64,000 bases of DNA from Closterium sp. NIES-65 (lineage: Eukaryota > Streptophyta > Zygnematophyceae > Desmidiales > Closteriaceae). The notes under the pieces were generated by a model. It saw only the letters and a list, made by a program, of their open reading frames with translations. It was not told the DNA's origin and made no database searches. The translations under genes were made by a program, and so were the position numbers. Where the stretch lies: positions 1,982,001-2,046,000 of the forward strand of contig CANXME010002579.1 in the NCBI GenBank assembly GCA_948144175.1, given 5' to 3'. The number at the start of each line of letters is the position of its first letter. Within the stretch, counting starts at the first letter, position 1. Shown here in pieces: positions 20,570 to 31,418 of this stretch.

Positions 20570-22108
20570 ATGGCGGGGAACACCTCCGCGGTAGCTGGTG
20601 AATCTTCAGCCCAAGATCGTAGCGGCAGCCAAGATTCTGGTGTTTCTGCGCCAAGGGGAGCGCGAACAAGCCAGGGCTCGCTGATCAAGGAGGTGCTGAA
20701 AAACTTCACCGTCGAGAAGTTCAATGGTGAGGGCTATGATGATTGGGCCTGGAAAATGCAACTTTATTTCCGTCAGATCGGTTTGCTGAAACTAATGATT
20801 GGGGAGGAGCCTAGACCGAGTGACCCCGCGCTGGAGGAAGACTGGGACGAGCAATCCTCGGCTGGCTACTATTTGATGTCGCAGAGTTTGGAGCTGAACC
20901 AGCGTCACCACGTCATGCACCTGCTGCCGGAGGTTGAGTGCGGTCCGAAGGCGTGGACCGTGTTGAAGGAGCTACACGCCCCGACCTCCGTTGTTGCAAC
21001 GTTGATGCTGGAGAGGGAGCTGTCCGCGTTGCGCCTGAGCGAGGGAGAGCCGGTACAACCCATCCTAGACAAGATGCGTGATCTCTACGCGAAGCTGGCG
21101 ATCGCGGGAATCACCTACCTGGAGCAGACCAAGTGCCTGAAGATGCTCTCGCTGCTGCCGGAATCGTGGCTTCAATTCACGAGCGGATTGAGCCTGCCGC
21201 AGAACCAGAGCTTGTGGACGCTCGAGTGGGTGCGGACGAAGATTCTGGAGGAGGACTTCCGTCGCCGCCAACTGAGGGGTGGAGACGACGGCAGCAGCGG
21301 CTACGGGATGCAAGGGAGCCGACGTGGCAGAGGACGTGGCTTCGTTGGTGCTGGACGCGGTGCAAAGAAAGACGACGACTCCAACGACCAACAAGGAGGT
21401 ACCGGTTGGGGTCGCGGTGCGAAATCTGGACGTGGGGGCAAGTCGGGTGCTGGTGGCAAAATGAAAGGGAGTTGCTGGTATTGTGAGAAGGAAGGGCACC
21501 CCTGGTTTTTGTGCTATAAGAAACCTGATGGATGGATCCCCCAGAATCGTCACCAGGATGGCGGCGCGCGGAGGAACCAGAAAAACGGCGCGAACATGGT
21601 CGCTGATTCGTCCGACAACAACCCGAGTGGCAACGGCGGTGCGGAGAAGAAGAAGGAGCGCACCGCGGGCCAATTCTTCCATATGGGAGACAAGGGGGAG
21701 CAAGGTGACGCATCTGGTAAGTTTGGAGCAGAGCTGCACCCCCTGGACTATTGGGTGTTGGACACAGGCGCTGCTTGGACAATGACGCCGCGCAAGGACC
21801 TGCTGGACGACGTACGCGCTGCACCGATTAATGAGGTGTGCTCTGCCTCTGGACACATGTTGAAGGTGGCTGGTGCGGGACGAGCTGCGTTTAAGGGAGC
21901 GGATGGCAAGCCGGTGGTGCTGCACGACGTTCTCCTCGTCCCCGACCTGAAGGCCAACCTCATCTCCCTCCGTAAGCTTGGCAAGGCTGGGGTGAACACC
22001 AACACGGATGGGGCTCGCACTTATAAGGGGAAGCTGGGCAATCGGGTGCTTTGGGATCTGCACGAGAGCAAGGACGTGTACAGATCTATGTGGCAGCTGC
22101 CGGCGTAG
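20570..22108 (+). CDS. Copia A1 gag-protease (ends at in-frame TAG)
   Basis: Starts at ATG 20570 (MAGNTSAV), 32 bp after the primer-binding site; an in-frame GTG at 20564 is not a credible start. In order: gag core with WAWKMQLYFRQIGL; a Gly/Arg/Lys-rich basic stretch; a perfect CCHC zinc knuckle CWYCEKEGHPWFLC at about residues 302-316, which binds genomic RNA; and an aspartic protease with LDTGAAWTM near residue 397. It stops at TAG 22106-22108, where copies A3, A4 and A5 have CTG (Leu). Downstream pol continues in the same frame, so this is a nonsense change in a single gag-pol gene and not a natural gag end. Confidence 0.92.
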   Translation: MAGNTSAVAGESSAQDRSGSQDSGVSAPRGARTSQGSLIKEVLKNFTVEKFNGEGYDDWAWKMQLYFRQIGLLKLMIGEEPRPSDPALEEDWDEQSSAGYYLMSQSLELNQRHHVMHLLPEVECGPKAWTVLKELHAPTSVVATLMLERELSALRLSEGEPVQPILDKMRDLYAKLAIAGITYLEQTKCLKMLSLLPESWLQFTSGLSLPQNQSLWTLEWVRTKILEEDFRRRQLRGGDDGSSGYGMQGSRRGRGRGFVGAGRGAKKDDDSNDQQGGTGWGRGAKSGRGGKSGAGGKMKGSCWYCEKEGHPWFLCYKKPDGWIPQNRHQDGGARRNQKNGANMVADSSDNNPSGNGGAEKKKERTAGQFFHMGDKGEQGDASGKFGAELHPLDYWVLDTGAAWTMTPRKDLLDDVRAAPINEVCSASGHMLKVAGAGRAAFKGADGKPVVLHDVLLVPDLKANLISLRKLGKAGVNTNTDGARTYKGKLGNRVLWDLHESKDVYRSMWQLPA

Positions 22109-24181
22109 GCATGGCACAGTGGGGGGCAGGCTGGAGAGGGGTCTGCATCCCAGGGGGAGTGCAACGCCGTTGGAGGGGTTGGTGTGAAAGTGTCGGCCAG
22201 ATCTGGTGAGACGGATTGGGCAACTGCACACCGACGTTTGGGGCATGTGGCAATGCCTTTGCTGAAGCAGCTGGAGAAGAATGGAGCCGTTAAGGGCTTG
22301 AAGCTGAACGGACAACCACCCGATGATAACTGTGAAATTTGCCTCCTTTCAAAGTTCACCCGTTTCCCCTTCCATAGTGTGGCTGGCAGGAGCAAAAAGC
22401 CGTTGGAGCTGGTCCATATGGACTTGGTGGGGCCGCTGCCGGTGCAAGGGCACAAGGGGGAGCGGTACTTCCTAACCATAGTGGACTGGAGCAGGCTAAT
22501 GTGGGCGTATCCGCTGAAGCAGAAAGATCACGCCGCCTCCACGATTCGGGACGATTGGCTGCCGTTAGTGGAGAAGCAAGCGGAGTGTGTGGTGAAGCGG
22601 ATTAGGACAGATCGGGGTGGTGAGTTCCTTGGAGCTGAGATGACGGCCTGGCTCAAGAAGCAGGGCATCCAGAGGGAGCTGACCACGGCTTACACCCCAC
22701 AGTCCAACGGTGTAGCAGAACGGGCGAACCGGACAATTCTGGAGACAGCTAGGGCGCTGCTCATAGAATCTGGGCTGGGCAACTTGATGTGGCCCCATGC
22801 TGTTCGGCACGCTACCGTCGCTAGGAACAGGGTACTCACAAAGGTTGGGGATGACTCGTGGGTGCCGTTGGAGAGGTGGCTTGGGAGGAAGCCGCCGGTG
22901 GACATGCTGAGGGTGTTCGGTTGCATGGCAGTCGCCCACGTCCCCAAGACCTACCGCAGTAAGTTGGGGGCGAGTGCAATCTGGTGTGTGCATTTGGGGC
23001 TGGCTGCTGAGAGCAAGGGATGGCTGCTGTGGGAACCTTCCAAGGGTGTGTTGTTTGACAGCAGGGATGTGAAGTTTGTTGAGGGCATGATGTATGGGAG
23101 CTGGGAGAAACAGCCGGAGGCCAGGGTGTCCCAGCAAATGGAGCAGATCACCATGCAGCTGGACCTGACTCCTAGTGTGTGGGAGGAGGGAGAGGAGGCA
23201 GCTGCAGAGGGTGGTGATAAAGAGAAGGTGCAGGAGGCACCTGCTGGTGGAGGTGATGGTGTGGAGACTAGCGGTAGCACTAGTGGAGCTGCTGGATCCG
23301 AGGGAGGAGAGCAGCAGCAGGGAAAAACTAAGAAGCCGAAGGGTGTCGTTATGAAGGGATGGGAGACACCCGTCTCCAGGCCAGGACGTACCCGTATGGC
23401 TACTAAGAAGCTGACTGCAGGAGCTGATGTAGCGGAGCAGCAGCTTGGGACTGAGGAGGCATTGCTGATTCTACTGCATGGCTATGACCCGGATGAGGAG
23501 GATGAGCCTGCGTACTGTTTTCTTGCCCCTGCACCAGAGGAACCAGCTAGCATGGAGGAGGCATTAGCTGGACCGGATAGGGACAAATGGCTAGCTTCCA
23601 GGGATGCTGAGTACCAGAGCCTGCTGGAGAATGGGACTTGGGAACTAGTGGTGCTGCCTGAGGGAAAGAAAGCGGTACAATGCAAGTGGGTGCTAAGGAT
23701 CAAGACTGACGACAAGGGGCAGGTCACCATCTACAAGAGTAGGTTGGTGGCTAAGGGGTTTATGCAGAAGGAGAAGCGGGACTTCAATGAGATCTTTGCT
23801 CCCACTGCCAAACCCCCTACCCTTCGTGTCTTGTTGGCAGATGCAACTGTTAGTGGGAAATTCATCATTCAGATGGATATATCAACGGCATTCCTCAATG
23901 GGATTTTAGAGGAGGAGGTGTTCATGACGCAGCCACCTGGGTATGAGGATGGTACGGGCAGGGTGTGCAAGCTGAAAAAGTCCATCTACGGCTTGAAGCA
24001 GGCGCCACGCTGCTGGTACCAGAAGTTGGCAGCTGTTTTAGAGGAGATGGGATTCAGGACCAGCAGCTGTGATGAGAGCCTCTTTCTCAAGGGGGAGGGG
24101 GAGAAGCTGGTGTTGTTTCTGGTCTACGTGGACGACATTCTTCTCTTTAGCAGCAGCATGAAGAAGATCCAGAAGGTGTAG
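22109..24181 (+). pseudogene. Copia A1 integrase and reverse transcriptase, second in-frame segment
   Basis: Same frame as the gag segment. It shows pre-integrase HRRLGHVAMP with CEICLLSK; integrase D in HMDLVGP, D in RTDRGGEF and E in NGVAERANR; a Glu/Gly-rich spacer; then RT with CKWVLRIK, KSRLVAKGF, QMDISTAFLNG, PPGYEDG, SIYGLKQAPRCWY and the active-site YVDDILLF. It ends at TAG 24179-24181 (VKV-stop-QQL; A3 and A4 have CAG). An in-frame 3-base loss gives IVDWSR where A5 has IVDDWSR. Without readthrough of the upstream TAG it has no ATG of its own near the start. Confidence 0.9.
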
Positions 24182-25147
24182 CAGCAGCTCATGGAGAACT
24201 TCAAGTGCAAGAACCTTGGGGAGGTAAAGTACTACCTCGGGATGCACGTGGAGAGGGATCTGGATCACAGGTGGTTGAAACTGCACCAGGAGAAGTTCAT
24301 CAAGGAGCTGGGGGAGAAGTACGGAATTGAGAATGAGCGCAAGGTTGCAACTCCCCTGCCAGCAGAATTCAAGCTTGTGAAAGCTGCAGAGGATAAAGGG
24401 GTTGAAGCCGAGGAGCAGCAGCAATTTCAGTCCTTGGTGGGCAGCCTCTTGTATGCAGCAGTTCACACGAGGCCCGACATCTCTTTCTCGGTTGGGCAGC
24501 TGGCTAGGGTGGTGCAGAATCCATCAGAGGAGCAGGTGGATGCAGCTGAGCGTGTGGTGAAGTATCTGAACTCTCACCCAAGCATTGGAGTTCAATACTC
24601 CGCATCTGCACAGGTGAAGCAGAAAGGGGTTGAGGTGCTGAAAGAGAAGGGGGAGAGGCTTGGAAAAGGCAAGCTTTTTCTCACTTGCTTTACCGATGCT
24701 ACGTGGGCCTCTGAGAAGGAGGATTCCTCATCTATGGGAGGATACATCTGCGTAGTTGGGGGAGGACCGGTAAGTTGGAGGTCAAAGAAGCAGACGGAGA
24801 CAGCACTCTCTTCCGTGGAGTCAGAGTACATGGCAATGTTTCATGGGGTGAAGGAGGTGATTTGGCTGAGGAGGCTGTTGGAGGAGATTGGCCAGGAGCA
24901 AAAGGTTGCTACGCCGCTGTTTTGTGATAGCAAGGGAGCTCTTGGGATGGCCAGGAACGCTGTGCTTCATGGGCTCAATAAGCACATGCGTATCAAGTGG
25001 CACTGGCTGCGTAAGGAGGTGAAGAGGGGGACGGTGAATCCGATCTACATCAAGACTCACCAGCAGCCAGCAGACTTCCTCACCAAGAGGCTTGCGGATG
25101 AGCCTCATTGGCGTTGTGTGCGCATGAGTGGAATGAGCATGAACTAG
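24182..25147 (+). pseudogene. Copia A1 RT C-terminus and RNase H, third in-frame segment
   Basis: This continues the same frame after the second TAG: NFKCKNLGEVKYYLGM, YAAVHTRPDISFSVGQ, FTDATWASEKE, GGPVSWRSKKQ, SSVESEYMAM, FCDSKGALGM, HMRIKWHWLR and HQQPADFLTKRL. The Asp and Glu residues of copia RNase H are in place. It ends normally at SMN-TAG, 42 bp before the 3' LTR. Summed with the two upstream segments it forms a gag-pol of about 1,525 codons with two nonsense codons. Confidence 0.9.
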
Positions 25148-25174
25148 TATGGAATGATGGGGATGCAGCCGGCA

Positions 25175-25189
25175 GGCTGAGGGGGAGTG
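25175..25189 (+). promoter_or_regulatory. Copia A1 polypurine tract
   Basis: GGCTGAGGGGGAGTG lies immediately before the LTR start TGTTGGG. It is the expected primer for plus-strand cDNA. The same tract precedes the A3 3' LTR at 59317. Confidence 0.88.
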
Positions 25190-25421
25190 TGTTGGGTGCA
25201 AAATTCACATTGCACGACATCCTGCCGTCTGTTTGTACGAGTATGCGTGTGCGAATGCATTTGGGTATGAATGGTATGTTCGTGTGTTTGTTTGCTTTCG
25301 CAATTTTCGCTTGAAGCATTTGCAGGTACTCGCACAATGTGCGCTTCGGCATAACATTGTACGCGCTATGAACAGTACAAGCAGAAAGGACGAGCTCGCA
25401 AAGGAACCCAAGATGGACGCT
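25190..25421 (+). repeat. Copia A1 3' LTR, truncated
   Basis: Starts TGTTGGGTGCAAAATTC and follows other family-A LTRs for about 230 bp to AAGATGGACGCTCC, then breaks off into inverted family-A gag sequence. The missing part is about 860 bp. Confidence 0.9.
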
Positions 25422-25803
25422 CCTTCGGACCGCACTCAACCTCCGGCAGCAGGTGCATGACGTGGTGACGCTGGTTCAGCTCCAAACTCTGCGACATCAA
25501 ATAGTAGCCAGCCGAGGAGCGCTCGTCCCAATCTTCCTGCAGCGCGGGGTCACTCGGTCTAGGCTCCTCCCCAATCATTAGTTTCAGCAATCCAATCTGA
25601 CGGAAATAGAGTTGCATTTTCCAGGCCCAATCATCATAGCCCTCACCATTGAACTTCTCGACGGTGAAATTCTTCAGCACCTCCTTGACCAGCGAGCCCT
25701 GGTTTGTTCGCGCACCCCTTGGCGCTGAAACACCAGAATCATGGCTGCCGCTACGATCTTGAGCTGAAGATTCACCAGCTACCGCCGAGGTGTTCCCCGC
25801 CAT
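25422..25803 (-). pseudogene. Copia A2 gag N-terminal fragment
   Basis: From ATG 25803 it reads MAGNTSAVAGES, VEKFNGEGYDDW and MHLLPEVECGPK, closely matching A1 and A3 gag, then crosses the breakpoint into LTR-derived sequence and soon stops. It lacks zinc knuckle, protease and pol. Confidence 0.9.
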
Positions 25804-25834
25804 AGCTACCTATATCGAGGATCACTATAACGCA

Positions 25835-25846
25835 GCTCTGATACCA
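25835..25846 (-). promoter_or_regulatory. Copia A2 primer-binding site
   Basis: GCTCTGATACCA on the plus strand, which is TGGTATCAGAGC in element orientation, three bases from the LTR end at 25850. Confidence 0.9.
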
Positions 25847-25849
25847 GCT

Positions 25850-26940
25850 TGTTGGTGTAAGGGCTTAATAAACTCAAGCTATTAAGACTTTATCACACTT
25901 AAAAACCTCTCCTCGGGGTCACCTCCAAGGGTCCTTGGGTGCCTGGTACAAGACCAGCCCCTATCGTCGGGTCCGAGTTTGTAGAGAGAGGGATCAAGAG
26001 GGACTTAGTCAAAACAGCAAGAGTACCTTGAACGTCGCGCAGCGTATCGTGCAGACCGTCGATCGGATTAAGCTGAGAATTTACTATATCGAAGCTCACT
26101 CTAAGAGCTTTAAAATAAGCCAAGTTGCCTCGCGAAAAGTTCTGCCATTACGAAGTTATGGCTCGGACAGCGTTAGCCTAGCGTTGGAGTGCTAGCGTAC
26201 TAGCGTTGACTCGGGTAGCATTCCGCCGTCGCACCGCGTAGAAAGGAAATTCCAGCAAGGAAGGAATTTGCTTGAATCAATTTCACTATATTCAGGTACA
26301 AACAGAGAAGGAATAAATAGCTCTAGCTAGCAAGGACCTTGGGAATCAACGGAACAACCAGGGATGATCCCAAATAATTCCAAGCAACAGAACCAACCTG
26401 GCTGGGCAAAATAGCAGGTGGTAGGTTGGTGAACAACCTCTGGTTCTGTTTTTCCAACCTGGGAAAACAACAACCAGGTTCAGGTCCTGAAAACAGAACC
26501 TGTTTTGTCTTTGCCCAACCAGCCAAATGCTGGTTCCGCTGGTTTCCCCTGGCCCTGTAGCATGCAGATACAGACAAACAACATCCAACCTTCACCTAAA
26601 TTGTACCCCTATAGTGCCTGCCCTGCTACACTATAGTTAACCAAACAAAACAGTACAATTTCGAGTTGGATAGAACTGAATCTGCGCAATCAAGTAAGCC
26701 GAACCGCAAAGCGTCCATCTTGGGTTCCTTTGCGAGCTCGTCCTTTCTGTTTGTACCGTTCATAGCGCGTACAATGTTATGCCGAAGCGCACATTGTGCG
26801 AGTACCTGCAAATGCTTCAAGCGAAAATTGCGAAATCAAACAAACACACGAACATACCATTCACACGCAAATGCATTCGCACACGCATACTCGTACAAAC
26901 AGACAGCAGGATGTCGTGCAATGTGAATTTGCACCCAACA
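25850..26940 (-). repeat. Copia A2 5' LTR, complete (1,091 bp)
   Basis: On the plus strand it starts TGTTGGTGTAAG and ends TTGCACCCAACA, the reverse complement of the family-A LTR. It is full length and uninterrupted, so it is a good reference for the family together with 53534-54628. Confidence 0.92.
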
Positions 26941-27650
26941 ACCCCTCTGCTGGTCGGTTGTCCCGACATCCTCACGTGGAAGAAAGCCATCGAGCCCCAG
27001 CTGGAGATGGCCGGGCTGATGGGATTCGCCCACGGAACCGTGGCGACGCTGGAGGAGCACTACCCCGACCTGCGAGCGGAATTTTGCGCCGTGCAGTTGC
27101 TGACCTGTACGGTCATCTCGCGGTGCTGCTCGCCGGGCGTACAGATCGCCTTGAGTCGTGCAGGGAGTACTTCGACGCCGGCCAGCGGGCGTGGCATTTC
27201 ATCAAGTCAACTTACCAGGTCACCGACGACTTGTTCATCGCCCAGGTTGAGGGGCAGTTGACGCACCTGCGTATGGGCGACGAGGAGACCGCGACTGACT
27301 ACTGCAACCGAGCTCGGCGAATTCTCGCCACCATACGGATGGCTGGCGCGCAATACTCGACGGCTTCGTACGTCACGCACGTCATGCAAGGAGTCCCGAG
27401 CAGCTACAATCTGCTGAAGCGGCTGTCGATGGCGCCGAGCACGCGCGCGACGCTTAACGAGGACACATTGACCTCGTACATCCTGCAGGACGAGGCGATG
27501 TAGGAGGCTGAGCGGTCCCAGAAGCTTCTCGCGCAAGTGAATTACGTCGCCCCCGCAAAGCAAGGTGGTCGACCGGAGCAGCGCGGGCAGTCTGGTGGCA
27601 GTCACCGCGGTGGCGGGAAGCCGGCAAAGGACGCCAACAAGCAGAAGTCC
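26941..27650 (+). pseudogene. Copia D1 gag fragment
   Basis: It begins mid-gag at the A2 LTR edge. One frame gives PDILTWKKAIEPQLEMAGL, MGFAHGTVATLEE and LRAEFCAVQLL; a second gives ESCREYFDAGQRAWHF, KSTYQVTDDLFIAQVEGQ, LRMGDEETATDYCNRARR, YVTHVMQGVPSSYN and TSYILQDEAM, then TAG at 27501. Comparison with D2 (35222-35779) shows that D1 has lost one base between these parts. It is a copia-type gag of the same family as D2, and downstream sequence up to about 27650 remains gag-like and basic. Confidence 0.82.
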
Positions 27651-27948
27651 GGCAAAAGACGCCGGCGACAAGCAGAACCGGATGAGCTCGGGCGACTACG
27701 TGTTCGTCTACGGAGGGGCTGCGGTCTCCTGGTCGAGTCAGCGCATCAAGTGCGCGACGCTGTCGTCGACCGAGTCGGAGTACGTGGCGGCCGTCGAAGC
27801 CGGCAAGGAGGGATGCCGCCTTCGCCTCCTCCTTGCGGAGTTCTGGCAACTGGATGCCGGGAAGCAGACTGTCCTCCGGGTGGACAACAAGTCGGCCATC
27901 ACAGTCGCCGAGGGCATGGGTTGACGAGCAACCTCAAGCAAACAGAAA
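27651..27948 (+). pseudogene. Copia D1 RNase H, fused to gag by deletion
   Basis: The frame reads DAGDKQNRMSSGDYV, YGGAAVSWSS, LSSTESEYVAA and VDNKSAITVAEGMG. This is the C-terminal RNase H of a copia pol, matching D2 (NDAGDKQNETSAGSYV). Protease, integrase and RT are missing: the gag-side GCAAAGGACGCC and pol-side GCAAAAGACGCCGGCGAC meet, so the deletion probably used that short homology. One base is lost near GGGTTGACG, and the fragment ends in satellite B at about 27949. Confidence 0.85.
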
Positions 27949-29935
27949 GTACGCTACTTACCCATGTAATTGGTACCAAGGGTAAGTGCGTTACTAACTC
28001 GTGTAGTTGGTACTAAGAGTGAGTGTGTTACTTACCCGTTTGATCAGTACTAAGAGTCAGTGCATTTCTTACCAGTATGGTTGGTAGAAGAGTATGTGCG
28101 TTACGTACCCGTCTGGTTGGTACTAAGTGTAAGCGTTACTTTCTCGTCTGGTTGGTACTAAGAGTAAGCGTTACTTACTTGTGTGGTTGGTACTAAGAGT
28201 TAGCTACTTACCCGTGTAGTTGATACTCAGAGTACGTATGTTACTTACCTGTGTAGTTGATACTAAAAGTACGTATGCTACGTATCCGTGTGGTTGGTAC
28301 TAAGAGTAAGTGCAGTACTTACTCGTGTATTTGGTACTAAGAGTGAGTGCATTAGTTGCCCGTATGGTCGGTATTAAGAGTCAATGCATTACTTACCAAT
28401 ATAGTTGATAGGTCGTATGGTCGGTATGGTCGGTACAAAGATTGAGTGCGTTACTTACTCATGTGGTCGGTACTAAGAGTAAGTGCGTTACTTACCCTCA
28501 TGGTTTTTACTCAGATCTAATGCGTTACTTATCCGTGTGGTCGGCACTAAGAACAAGCTACTTACCCGTGCGGTTGGTACTAAAAGTACGTGTGTTACAT
28601 ACCTGTGTGGTTGATACTAAATGTAAGTATGTTACTTATCCGTATGGTTGGTACTAAGAGTAAGTGCGTTACTTACCCGTGTAGTTGATACTAGGAGTAA
28701 GTGCGTTACTTACCTGTGTGGTTGATGCTAAAAGTAAGTGAGTTACTTTTCTGTGTGGTCGGTACTAAGAGTAAGCGTTACTTACCCTTGTGGTTGGTAC
28801 TAAGAGCAAGTGCTTTAATTACACATGTAGTTGGTACCAAGAGTAAGTGCAATACTTACCCGTGTAGTTGGTACTAAGAGTGAGTGCGTTACTTGCCCAT
28901 ATGGTCATTATTAAGATTATGTGTGTTACCCGTATGGTCACATCTAATAATAGGTAAGATACTTACCAGTATGGTAGGTACTAAGAGTGAGTGTGTTGCT
29001 AAGCCGTGTGGTTAGTACTAAGAGTAAGTGTATATTACTTATCCGTGTGGTTGGTACTAAGAGTAAATCCGTTACTTATCCGTATGGTTGGTACTAAGAG
29101 TAAGTGCGTTACATACCTGTGTGGTTGAACTTAGAGTAAGTGTATTACTTTCTAATGTGATTGGTATTAGACGTAAGTGCGTTACTTACCTATGTGGCTG
29201 GTACTAAGAGTAAATCCGTTACTTATCGGAGTGGTTGGTACTAAGAGTAAGTGTGTTATATACCTGTGTGGTTGGTACTAAGAGTAAGTGTATTACTTTC
29301 CTATGTGGTTGGTACTAGGCGTAAGTGCGTTACTTACCCATGTGGCTGGTACTAAGAGTAAGTGTGTTACTTACCCGTGTGGTTGGTACTAATATTAAGT
29401 GTGTTAGCTATCCGTATGGTCGGTTCTAAGATTAAAAGCATTATTTACCTTTATGCTTGGTACTTAGAGTAAGCGCGTTAGTTACCCGTGTGGTTGGTAC
29501 TAAGAGTAAGTGCGTTACTTACCCGTGTGATTGGTACTAAGAGTAAGTGTTACTTACCCGTGTGATTGGTACCTAGTAAATGCGTTACTTACTGGTGTGG
29601 TTGGTACTAAAAGTATGTGCGTTACGTACCCTTGTGGTTCGTACTAAAAGAAAGTGCGTTACTTACCCATATGGTCGGTACTAAGAGTATGTCCGTTACT
29701 TACATATGTGGTTAGTACTAAGAGTAAGTGCGTTACTTACTCGTATGGTTGGTACTAATATTAAGTGTGTTAGCTATCCATATGGTTGGTTCTAAGATTA
29801 AGTGCATTATTTACCCGTATGCTTGGTACTAAGAGTAAGCGCGTTACTTACTTGTGTAGTTGGTACTAAGAGTGAGAATGATACTTACCCATGTGGTCGG
29901 TACTAAGAGTCAGAGCGCTACTTACCCGTGTGGTT
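27949..29935. repeat. Satellite B block 1 (37-bp tandem)
   Basis: About 54 copies of a 37-bp monomer: ACTTACCCGTGTGG, then TTGGTACTAAGAG, then TAAGTGCGTT. The junction between monomers forms GTAAGT-GCGTT-ACTTAC, a 6-bp stem with a 5-base loop. Monomers are more diverged than in satellite A. It starts at the D1 RNase H break and ends with TGGTT, the target duplication of D2. Confidence 0.95.
29931..29935. other. Target-site duplication TGGTT of D2 (left copy)
   Basis: TGGTT precedes the element start TGCGGAG and recurs at 37141-37145 after its end GTTAACA. It falls in the GTGTGGTTGG part of the satellite B monomer. Confidence 0.9.
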
Positions 29936-30952
29936 TGCGGAGAGTCACTCTACAATTGTCGTCACCTCGTAGTTCCTTAGCACTTGTACATTAACGAGAG
30001 AAATTGGCAAAAGTTTCCACTAGGCAAAGAATGCATTACAGAATGATTGAGCAAGCAATGACAACAATCAGTACATCCAGCTAGCCCGGTCGATCGACAG
30101 CACAGCATGGTCCACTACTGCGAGCATTGGATAGAGGAGCCGCGCCAGCACTGCAGAAACACGGCCTGTCAACAGAGCGGCTGTCCAGTTTTGCACCTGT
30201 AGAAGACAGCAGTGCGCACGCTCGCAGGTGCGCGCAGGCGATTGGCCCGACTTTCATCGTTGTGCATCCGTCGGCTGTTGTCTGTGCCTGGCGAGCTACA
30301 TCGACTTCGGGATATCAGCCCAAAGTCTCATTCGTCAGTCTGACCTTGGAGACGTTTGCGTGCCTCCGCAGAACCTCAACACCCATATACCTTGGTCGAC
30401 CCGAATACCACCAGGTCGGCGTCCATTTCGTCGGAAAAAGTTGACCGAAATATGTATGTGCTCGTCGACCACCCAGTGCTCCGGTCGACGACTCCCTTGT
30501 CGACCACACCTCCCGTCGATCTACACCCTGGTCGACGGACCCCTCCGACAACCACCACTGCCGACTGCTGTCGCCGAACTCCCCTCGTCGACTGCTGCTC
30601 ACATGTCAGGTCGACGGACTGCTCCGTCGACCTCCCCGTCGAACTGCTTCTTCTGGTCGACGGCCCGCCTGTCGACCAGCTTGGTTAGTTGCAGCCGTCG
30701 AGCACCCCTGGTCATGGCTCTAGCTCTGCGAGAGAGATGCGCAGGTTGACGACCACCTTGTCGACCTGCCCCATAGAGGAACGCCGTCGATCTCCCTGGT
30801 TGACGGCAACACTTTAGCGATACCCTGCAGCTTGACGAAGCCTGTCAAATAGCTTTTTAACTGCGATAGATCAGCTGCTTCTCCCATACATCTGACAATG
30901 ATGTCGGCGTCGCCCAAGCGAGGGCGGAGCCATTACTCCATTCCCGTTAACA
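29936..30952 (-). repeat. Copia D2 3' LTR
   Basis: From TGCGGAGAGTCACTC to CCCGTTAACA. It contains a dense cluster of GTCGAC and CGTCGA motifs at about 30460-30800, matched in the 5' LTR. A host-like reading frame in this region is not supported. Confidence 0.85.
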
Positions 30953-31418
30953 CTCCCCTGCCGCGCTCACACTTGGGCCCCCACCCACACGGCAGTACTC
31001 GACGGAGAAAACTCGTCCTCGGCGTACACCCCAAACACATCACGCCGTCTCCGCATCAACCGTGCAGGAGTGCACGGCACCTACTGCTGCACATAATCGT
31101 CGCCGTCGCTGACATCAGCCAGGCGCACTTGGCCGATGGCGAGAGAGCACCGGTTGAAGGCCGGAAAATGCAGCGCATTCGACAGGAAGTCAGCCGGGTG
31201 CTCGGTAGTTGGGAAGTACTTCAGCACGAACTTCCCGCGCCTCACCATGTGCTGCAGCCAGGCGTCGCTCCATGTGCTTGGGGTTGCCCATCAGCCCCAA
31301 GGGAGAACTCCGTAAGGGGGAAGCGTAGTCGGCGTCCCTCCTTGCCAGCATCCGTGGCCGCCACATATTCTGACTCGGTCGACGACACAGTCCCAGACTT
31401 GATGCGCGAGCTCGACTA
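30953..31418 (-). pseudogene. Copia D2 RNase H C-terminal part
   Basis: Follows the TAG at 31416-31418 (GGAAVS-stop-SSSRIK, Trp expected) and reads VSSTESEYVAATDAGKE, then, after degraded sequence, MVRRGKFVLKYFPTTEH, PADFLSNALHFPAF and CSLAIGQVRLADVSDGDD. HPADFLS is the standard copia pol tail. At least one frame change lies between the two parts. Confidence 0.8.

Larger units (their letters stand above)
12106..25421 (+). mobile_element. Copia A1, Ty1/copia element with element C nested in its 5' LTR
   Basis: The plus-strand order is 5' LTR (12106-12439 plus 19781-20523), primer-binding site, gag-protease-integrase-RT-RNase H, polypurine tract and truncated 3' LTR (25190-25421). The integrase-before-RT order places it in Ty1/copia. 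The gag-pol reading frame is continuous from 20570 to 25147 except for two TAG stops. The 3' LTR stops after about 230 bp, where an inverted family-A fragment is joined. The first 20 or so bases of the 5' LTR are also missing or altered, so no target duplication can be read. Confidence 0.92.
25422..26940 (-). mobile_element. Copia A2: inverted 5' fragment of a family-A element
   Basis: On the minus strand: complete 5' LTR (26940 to 25850), primer-binding site, leader, and the first 127 or so gag codons, ending abruptly at 25422. It is joined tail-to-tail with the truncated A1 3' LTR, so the A1-A2 boundary is an inversion or deletion breakpoint. The LTR end at 26940 abuts family-D gag sequence, which suggests A2 was inserted into D1. 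Confidence 0.88.

Noticed and set aside
27949-29935. 37-bp repeats reminiscent of CRISPR repeat length.
   Set aside because: Repeats are directly contiguous with no unique spacers, no leader and no cas genes, and the context is eukaryotic. It is a satellite.
30127-30749. Plus-strand frames of 105-173 codons in the D2 3' LTR.
   Set aside because: They lie wholly inside an LTR, have counterparts broken by indels in the other LTR, and are produced by GTCGAC-rich composition.
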